In this document: in pieces, positions 20,489-23,924 of the stretch
Layout of the letters: the number at the start of each line of letters is the position of its first letter
Position numbering within the stretch: the first letter of the stretch is position 1
Assembly (NCBI GenBank): GCA_023390655.1
Contig: JAEWCL010000002.1
Location: 1-23,924 of the forward strand
Direction of reading: 5' to 3'
Source: Bacillota bacterium
GTDB lineage: Bacteria; Bacillota; Clostridia; Christensenellales; CAG-138
Length of the DNA: 23,924 bases
Translations under genes and position numbers: made by a program
Notes under the pieces: model-generated
The model's input: only the letters and a program-made list of their open reading frames with translations
Database searches by the model: none
Told to the model about the DNA's origin: nothing

Positions 20489-21595
20489 ATGTATTATAAG
20501 GAATATGGCGCGACCGGCTGCCGCGTCTCCGCCGTCGGCTTTGGCGGCATGCGCTTTTTAGCGGAGGATATCAAAAGCGGCAACCTGGAAGCCTGTGCCG
20601 AAGTTGTCCGCTATGCCCATGCAAAGGGCATCAACTATTTTGACACCGCCCCCGCCTATTGCGATGACAGCAGCGAAACCATCATGGGGCTTGCGCTACA
20701 TACCCTCCCGCGGGAAAGCTACTATATCAGCTCCAAGACCAATTTCGGCCAGATAGACAATCCCGTGACCGAAGCGGGCTTTTTCCGGCGTCTGGAAACA
20801 AGCTTAAAGCGCCTGCAGGTGGATACGATTGATTTTTACCATCTGTGGTGTATGCTCTCCCTCTCCCAGTACCGCAAGCAGCGGGACGCGCTTTACGGAT
20901 ACTTCCAAAAGGCGAAGGAACAGGGGATGATCCGCCATATCGTATTCTCTTCCCATATGCCGGGGGACGATCTTGCCGAGGTCATCGGCGAAGGGCTGTT
21001 TGAAGGCATGCTCATCGGTTACAACGCGCTCAACTACCGCTACCGGATGAGCGGGATGATTGCGGCACACGCGCGCAACATGGGCGTTGTGGTGATGAAT
21101 CCGCTTGGCGGCGGTCTGATCCCCGAAAACCCGGAGCTGTTTTCGTATCTTGCACAGGGCACAGCCCTCAATGTGGCGCAGGCGGCGCTCCGGTTTGTGG
21201 CGGGGCACCGGGAGGTCTCCGTCACACTCAACGGCCTTTCCTCCAAGGCGCAGGTAGATGAAGCTGTGGCCGCAGTGGCGGGCCTTGTAGAACGGCCCGC
21301 CACGGAGCAGACTGCGCTGCTGCCTGCCTCGGAAGGCGGAGAGAATGCGTTGTGCACGGGCTGCGGCTATTGTGACAGCTGCCCGGCCGGCATCCCCATC
21401 CCCAAGTTTATGGATGCCTATAACCAGAAAATTCTGACCGGCCGGAATCCCGCAACGCGCCTTGCCTATCATTGGGCGCTCCATCCGGAAACTGCGGGCG
21501 GGTGCATCGCCTGCGGGCAATGCGAAGGGCTGTGTACGCAGCACCTGCCCATCATCGAGCGTCTGCGCGAGATTGAGCAAAGTCCCGCACTTTAG
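20489..21595 (+). CDS. Aldo/keto reductase with C-terminal iron-sulfur (ferredoxin-like) domain
   Basis: A 368-residue oxidoreductase. The N-terminal TIM barrel has the aldo/keto reductase tetrad: Asp 52 and Tyr 57 (YFDTAPAYCDDSSE), Lys 83 (SSKTNF) and His 118 (FYHLW). The C-terminal section from about residue 285 carries two cysteine clusters, CTGCGYCDSCPAGIPIP and GGCIACGQCEGLCTQHLPI, a 4Fe-4S ferredoxin-type pattern. Such fused enzymes are common in anaerobes and probably couple the barrel to iron-sulfur electron transfer in place of or beside NADPH. The substrate is unknown. The ATG at 20489 was chosen because GAGGAGG precedes it; a TTG five codons earlier contains that site. It diverges from the flavin reductase gene. 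Confidence 0.93.
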   Translation: MYYKEYGATGCRVSAVGFGGMRFLAEDIKSGNLEACAEVVRYAHAKGINYFDTAPAYCDDSSETIMGLALHTLPRESYYISSKTNFGQIDNPVTEAGFFRRLETSLKRLQVDTIDFYHLWCMLSLSQYRKQRDALYGYFQKAKEQGMIRHIVFSSHMPGDDLAEVIGEGLFEGMLIGYNALNYRYRMSGMIAAHARNMGVVVMNPLGGGLIPENPELFSYLAQGTALNVAQAALRFVAGHREVSVTLNGLSSKAQVDEAVAAVAGLVERPATEQTALLPASEGGENALCTGCGYCDSCPAGIPIPKFMDAYNQKILTGRNPATRLAYHWALHPETAGGCIACGQCEGLCTQHLPIIERLREIEQSPAL

Positions 21596-21603
21596 TTTGG
21601 CTG

Positions 21604-21625
21604 CTGATAGAAATCAGATTTTTTC
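21604..21625 (+). terminator. Short terminator after the aldo/keto reductase
   Basis: CTGAT (21604-21608) pairs with ATCAG (21613-21617), loop AGAA, followed by ATTTTTTC. The stem is only 5 bp. Confidence 0.45.
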
Positions 21626-21728
21626 AAAATAAGACCCAAATAAGACCAGTTTGAGGATGATTTGGAGCGACGCCGTGCTATCCTGAAGGTAGAAACCACC
21701 TTCAACGGGCAAAGCGGGGTGAAACGCG

Positions 21729-22481
21729 ATGAAACATTCTACAAAACTGGTCTCTTTCTTTGCTGCTTTTGTGTTGCTGATCGGTATCGGCATCTTTGCA
21801 GCCAAATATATTGTAAATAAACAGGGCACCGCAACTGGAGGCGCGCAGACCGTATTGACGGGTGCGAATACAACAAGCGCCAAGCCCGTTCCCGCGCCGT
21901 TTGACGATGAGATTGTAACGATCGATGAAGATTCGGTGATTACTAAAGAATACCGCCCAACCGAACGGGAGGCCATCCCCGTTGGCCCGGGCACGGATCC
22001 TGCGGCCATACAGGCGCAGACAACATCCGCGGCAAAAATCCTCTATCAGGCGGGCACCGTCTTCCTGCAGGAGGAAAAAAACATGGCGCTTGCGCGACAA
22101 ACGCTTGAGGCGCTTCATCAAACCGCCGTAACCATCGGCAATACCGGATCCGAACCGGGCAGCGAAGAACTCTCCGCTGCTTTTTTTGCCTTTTTGGGTA
22201 CAACGGACGACCCAGCCTATTCCGATTGCGGCATCACCCTGTCGAACGCGCAGGGCATCGTATACACGCTGTCTGCCTACAGCCGCCTGCATGACGTCAC
22301 ATCGGAGTATTCGTTTGTTGCGGAACCGCTTAAGGATGTATTGTTAAAAACAGAGCGTACCGACGTCACCACCTACGGCGCGCAGGAGAACGTCACCGTA
22401 TCCACCTCCGTAATCACCGAGCAGGGGCCGGATCAAACCACCACGCGGACATACACGGCAACGGAAAAGCAGGCTAAATGA
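21729..22481 (+). CDS. Membrane-anchored protein of unknown function
   Basis: A 250-residue protein I do not recognise. It has one N-terminal membrane segment (about residues 7-27, FFAAFVLLIGIGIFAAKYIV) with a positive start, so the rest is probably outside the cell. A low-complexity Thr/Ala/Gly/Pro linker follows to about 60. A helical segment (about 95-140: AKILYQAGTVFLQEEKN) precedes a mixed region with FFAFLGTTDDPAY. The C-terminus is rich in Thr and Ser. No signal cleavage site or lipobox is present. It sits 133 bases after the aldo/keto reductase; a small inverted repeat TGAAGGT/ACCTTCA lies in its leader near 21683-21703. A strong terminator follows, so it is probably transcribed alone. 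Confidence 0.75.
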   Translation: MKHSTKLVSFFAAFVLLIGIGIFAAKYIVNKQGTATGGAQTVLTGANTTSAKPVPAPFDDEIVTIDEDSVITKEYRPTEREAIPVGPGTDPAAIQAQTTSAAKILYQAGTVFLQEEKNMALARQTLEALHQTAVTIGNTGSEPGSEELSAAFFAFLGTTDDPAYSDCGITLSNAQGIVYTLSAYSRLHDVTSEYSFVAEPLKDVLLKTERTDVTTYGAQENVTVSTSVITEQGPDQTTTRTYTATEKQAK

Positions 22482-22499
22482 CAGGCAATTTTAAAAAGT

Positions 22500-22530
22500 A
22501 AGCGGAGGCAGCTGCCTCCGCTTTTCGTTT
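22500..22530 (+). terminator. Terminator, 24-bp perfect palindrome
   Basis: AAGCGGAGGCAG (22500-22511) is followed by its complement CTGCCTCCGCTT (22512-22523), then TTCGTTT. Confidence 0.75.
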
Positions 22531-22537
22531 GATCGAC

Positions 22538-22610
22538 GGCGTCCGCCTGCAACGTACGCGCTTTGTAAACAAGCGGCGTGCGCGTCAGCGATAATCTGCA
22601 GGCCGACGCC
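22538..22610. repeat. Long imperfect inverted repeat
   Basis: GGCGTCCGCCTGCA (22538-22551) pairs with TGCAGGCCGACGCC (22597-22610) at 13 of 14 positions. Inside it ACGTACGCGCTT and AAGCGGCGTGCGCGT can pair further around a short loop (TGTAAAC). There is no T-run, so it is not an ordinary terminator. Confidence 0.55.
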
Positions 22611-22811
22611 TGAAGATAGTATACGCCGGGCCTTCTCGCATTATACCCTACGCCGATTCAAATTGGCCAATCTGTCGGCAATCCCTTGCCGTTGTCATCT
22701 AAAACCAAGACGAAGAACCCGAGCATCCGTTATACAAGACAGGCGCTCTAATATCTTTCGCTGCGCTCAGGATGACAGTAAAGAGGCTTTGTCGGTCATT
22801 CTAAAGGAATA

Positions 22812-23222
22812 TTACCGCTTAAAAAAGCGGCTGAGCGGCTCAATCACCGCGTGCAGGTCCTGTATGCTCTTGTTGAGCGTTTCAATGTCGATCTCCTCTA
22901 GCGTGCTGAATGCCTTCTCAGCACCCGTCGCCGCGGAAGCGGCCGCAACCTGCCCCTGTTCCACCAGGACATTAATCTCCCCAAACATCTCGGGCAGATT
23001 GGATTCATTGATATCCGTCGCAATAACATTGAGCTGCACAAACGTATCTTCCGCCTGATACAGGATGCGGTTGATTTGAGACCCAAACGAGAACGCAAAC
23101 AGCGCCACCGCGACAAGCGCCGCCGCCATCACCAGCACAAGAACCGTGCGGATGCGGGAAAGCTTAAGCATCTTCTTTTCATAATCCGCGCTTTGCCGCT
23201 CCACCGCCGGACTGCTTTCCAT
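22812..23222 (-). CDS. Small membrane protein with a coiled-coil tail, unknown function
   Basis: A 136-residue protein without a family I can name. A charged N-terminus (about 1-24, VERQSADYEKKMLKLSRIR) is followed by one membrane helix at about 25-46 (TVLVLVMAAALVAVALFAF). The rest is predicted helical with heptad-like spacing (INRILYQAEDTFVQLNVIATDINE ... LEEIDIETLNKSIQDL), reminiscent of the stalk of chemoreceptors or DUF948-type proteins but with no signalling domain. The ATG at 23222 has AGGAGG 8 bases upstream; a TTG nine codons earlier contains that site and is unlikely. It is a single gene between the repeat region and tRNA-Gly. Confidence 0.8.
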   Translation of the reverse strand: MESSPAVERQSADYEKKMLKLSRIRTVLVLVMAAALVAVALFAFSFGSQINRILYQAEDTFVQLNVIATDINESNLPEMFGEINVLVEQGQVAAASAATGAEKAFSTLEEIDIETLNKSIQDLHAVIEPLSRFFKR

Positions 23223-23368
23223 TTGTAGTACCTCCTTTGCCAATATCAAAAAATAGAATCATTGCCACTTATTCATACCCATCCGCACCTGCGCAAAAAC
23301 GCCCAAAGGCGCATCTGTCGAATATCGGCGTACGGACATGCTTTTGTGCCCATAAAGCCGCATAACGC

Positions 23369-23397
23369 TTGACAAAAGGATACCCGCAGGCTAAAAT
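23369..23397 (+). promoter_or_regulatory. Promoter of the tRNA-Gly gene
   Basis: TTGACA (23369-23374) and TAAAAT (23392-23397) are 17 bp apart, about 20 bases before the tRNA. Confidence 0.8.
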
Positions 23398-23416
23398 AAT
23401 AACGCTATCCTCATGC

Positions 23417-23490
23417 GCGGGTGTAGCTCAATGGCAGAGCTCCAGCTTCCCAAGCTGGCCACGTGGGTTCGATTCCCATCACCCGCTCCA
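23417..23490 (+). tRNA. tRNA-Gly, anticodon CCC
   Basis: A full cloverleaf: acceptor GCGGGTG/CACCCGC, D stem GCTC/GAGC, anticodon stem CCAGC/GCTGG with loop TTCCCAA giving anticodon CCC (23449-23451), T arm GTGGG-TTCGATT-CCCAT with one G-U pair. The discriminator is T, as expected for glycine, and CCA is encoded. It reads GGG codons. Confidence 0.95.
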
Positions 23491-23503
23491 GCAAGGATAG
23501 CTT

Positions 23504-23532
23504 TTGACAAAGAAGCCCGACGCCGTTACAAA
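23504..23532 (+). promoter_or_regulatory. Promoter of tuf
   Basis: TTGACA (23504-23509) and TACAAA (23527-23532) lie 17 bp apart, between the tRNA and tuf. It leaves a leader of about 80 bases. Confidence 0.65.
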
Positions 23533-23620
23533 TTTATTTCGCGGCGGGTAGAGTCCAGAGCACAGCGCTACTTCAACCGGGGCGCATGTGCGGCACAACA
23601 AAAGAGGAGGAATATTTGTA

Positions 23621-23924
23621 ATGGCAAAGGCAAAATTCGAGCGTAACAAACCGCACGTAAACATCGGCACCATCGGCCACGTTGACCACGGCAAGACGAC
23701 CCTGGCGGCGACCATCACGATGGCGCTCTCACAGTCCGGCAACGCCGCTGCAATGCGCTATGACGAAATCGACAAAGCGCCCGAAGAGAAGGCGCGCGGC
23801 ATCACGATCAACACCGCGCACGTCGAGTATCAGACCGCTTCCCGCCACTATGCGCACGTGGACTGCCCGGGTCACGCCGACTATGTGAAGAACATGATCA
23901 CCGGCGCCGCGCAGATGGACGGCG
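23621..23924 (+). CDS. tuf: Elongation factor Tu, N-terminal part (runs off the window)
   Basis: The first 101 codons of EF-Tu, the GTPase that brings aminoacyl-tRNA to the ribosome. The start MAKAKFERNKPHVNIG is typical. The P-loop GHVDHGKTT (residues about 18-26), the switch I region KARGITINTAHVEYQT and switch II DCPGHADYVKNMITGAAQMDG are intact. GAGGAGG lies 10 bases before the ATG. It is separated from the usual fusA and rps neighbours on its left side, and has its own promoter just after tRNA-Gly. The gene continues beyond the right edge. Confidence 0.97.
   Translation, partial: MAKAKFERNKPHVNIGTIGHVDHGKTTLAATITMALSQSGNAAAMRYDEIDKAPEEKARGITINTAHVEYQTASRHYAHVDCPGHADYVKNMITGAAQMDG

Larger units (their letters stand above)
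22482..22811. other. 330-base intergenic region with a terminator, a long inverted repeat and a dispersed-repeat-like stretch
   Basis: No gene is seen. It holds the palindromic terminator at 22500-22530, an imperfect inverted repeat at 22538-22610 and a stretch at about 22773-22800 (TTTCGCTGCGCTCAGGATGAC) that resembles a widespread intergenic repeat. Confidence 0.55.

Noticed and set aside
22663..23058. 131-codon plus-strand frame
   Set aside because: It reads through the dispersed-repeat stretch and then antisense to the small membrane protein gene, which has the better ribosome binding site.
1..23924. CRISPR arrays, insertion sequences, prophage or toxin-antitoxin genes
   Set aside because: No regularly spaced repeats, transposase motifs, integrase or toxin-antitoxin pair were found on reading both strands.

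Overview
The window looks like a chromosomal segment of a GC-rich, anaerobic, endospore-forming Firmicute of the Clostridia. The supporting signs are a spoIIE sporulation phosphatase, a long Gram-positive-type SRP RNA with an Alu domain, a tRNA-Ser-responsive T-box before serS, a two-subunit iron-sulfur L-serine dehydratase, a CBS-domain family II pyrophosphatase, lipoproteins with lipoboxes and strong AGGAGG ribosome binding sites. A Christensenellales-like host is only a guess. I see no phage, transposase, CRISPR array or defence island.

Layout. Positions 1-340 hold the tail of an unknown gene and a cluster of terminator hairpins. On the minus strand, 339-3418 carries a DegT-type PLP aminotransferase and a ROK regulator whose stop and start codons abut. 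Upstream of them is a wrecked alanine dehydrogenase gene that keeps a consensus promoter and palindrome. Positions 3419-4453 hold a structured intergenic element, the SRP RNA gene (minus strand, unusual UGAC tetraloop) and a leftover of a HAD phosphatase. From 4778 the plus strand carries spoIIE, a lipoprotein, a membrane-anchored solute-binding-like protein and a CBS-DRTGG pyrophosphatase. The sdaAB-sdaAA pair runs on the minus strand (10827-12389), followed by an SH3-domain lipoprotein (+), comFB (-) and argS (+). Next come a GNAT acetyltransferase and a cysteine hydrolase with a frameshifted end, then an SDR oxidoreductase with a near-perfect promoter. On the minus strand follow serS, its T-box leader and a flavin reductase-like gene. 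The right end has an aldo/keto reductase with a ferredoxin-like tail, two membrane-anchored proteins of unknown function, tRNA-Gly(CCC) and the start of tuf.

Themes. Amino-acid supply and translation recur (serS with T-box, argS, serine dehydratase, tRNA-Gly, tuf, SRP RNA), but the genes are mostly single units with their own promoters and terminators. The main surprises are gene decay (alanine dehydrogenase, HAD phosphatase, cysteine hydrolase) and regulatory RNA or DNA structures, not an obvious new multi-gene system.
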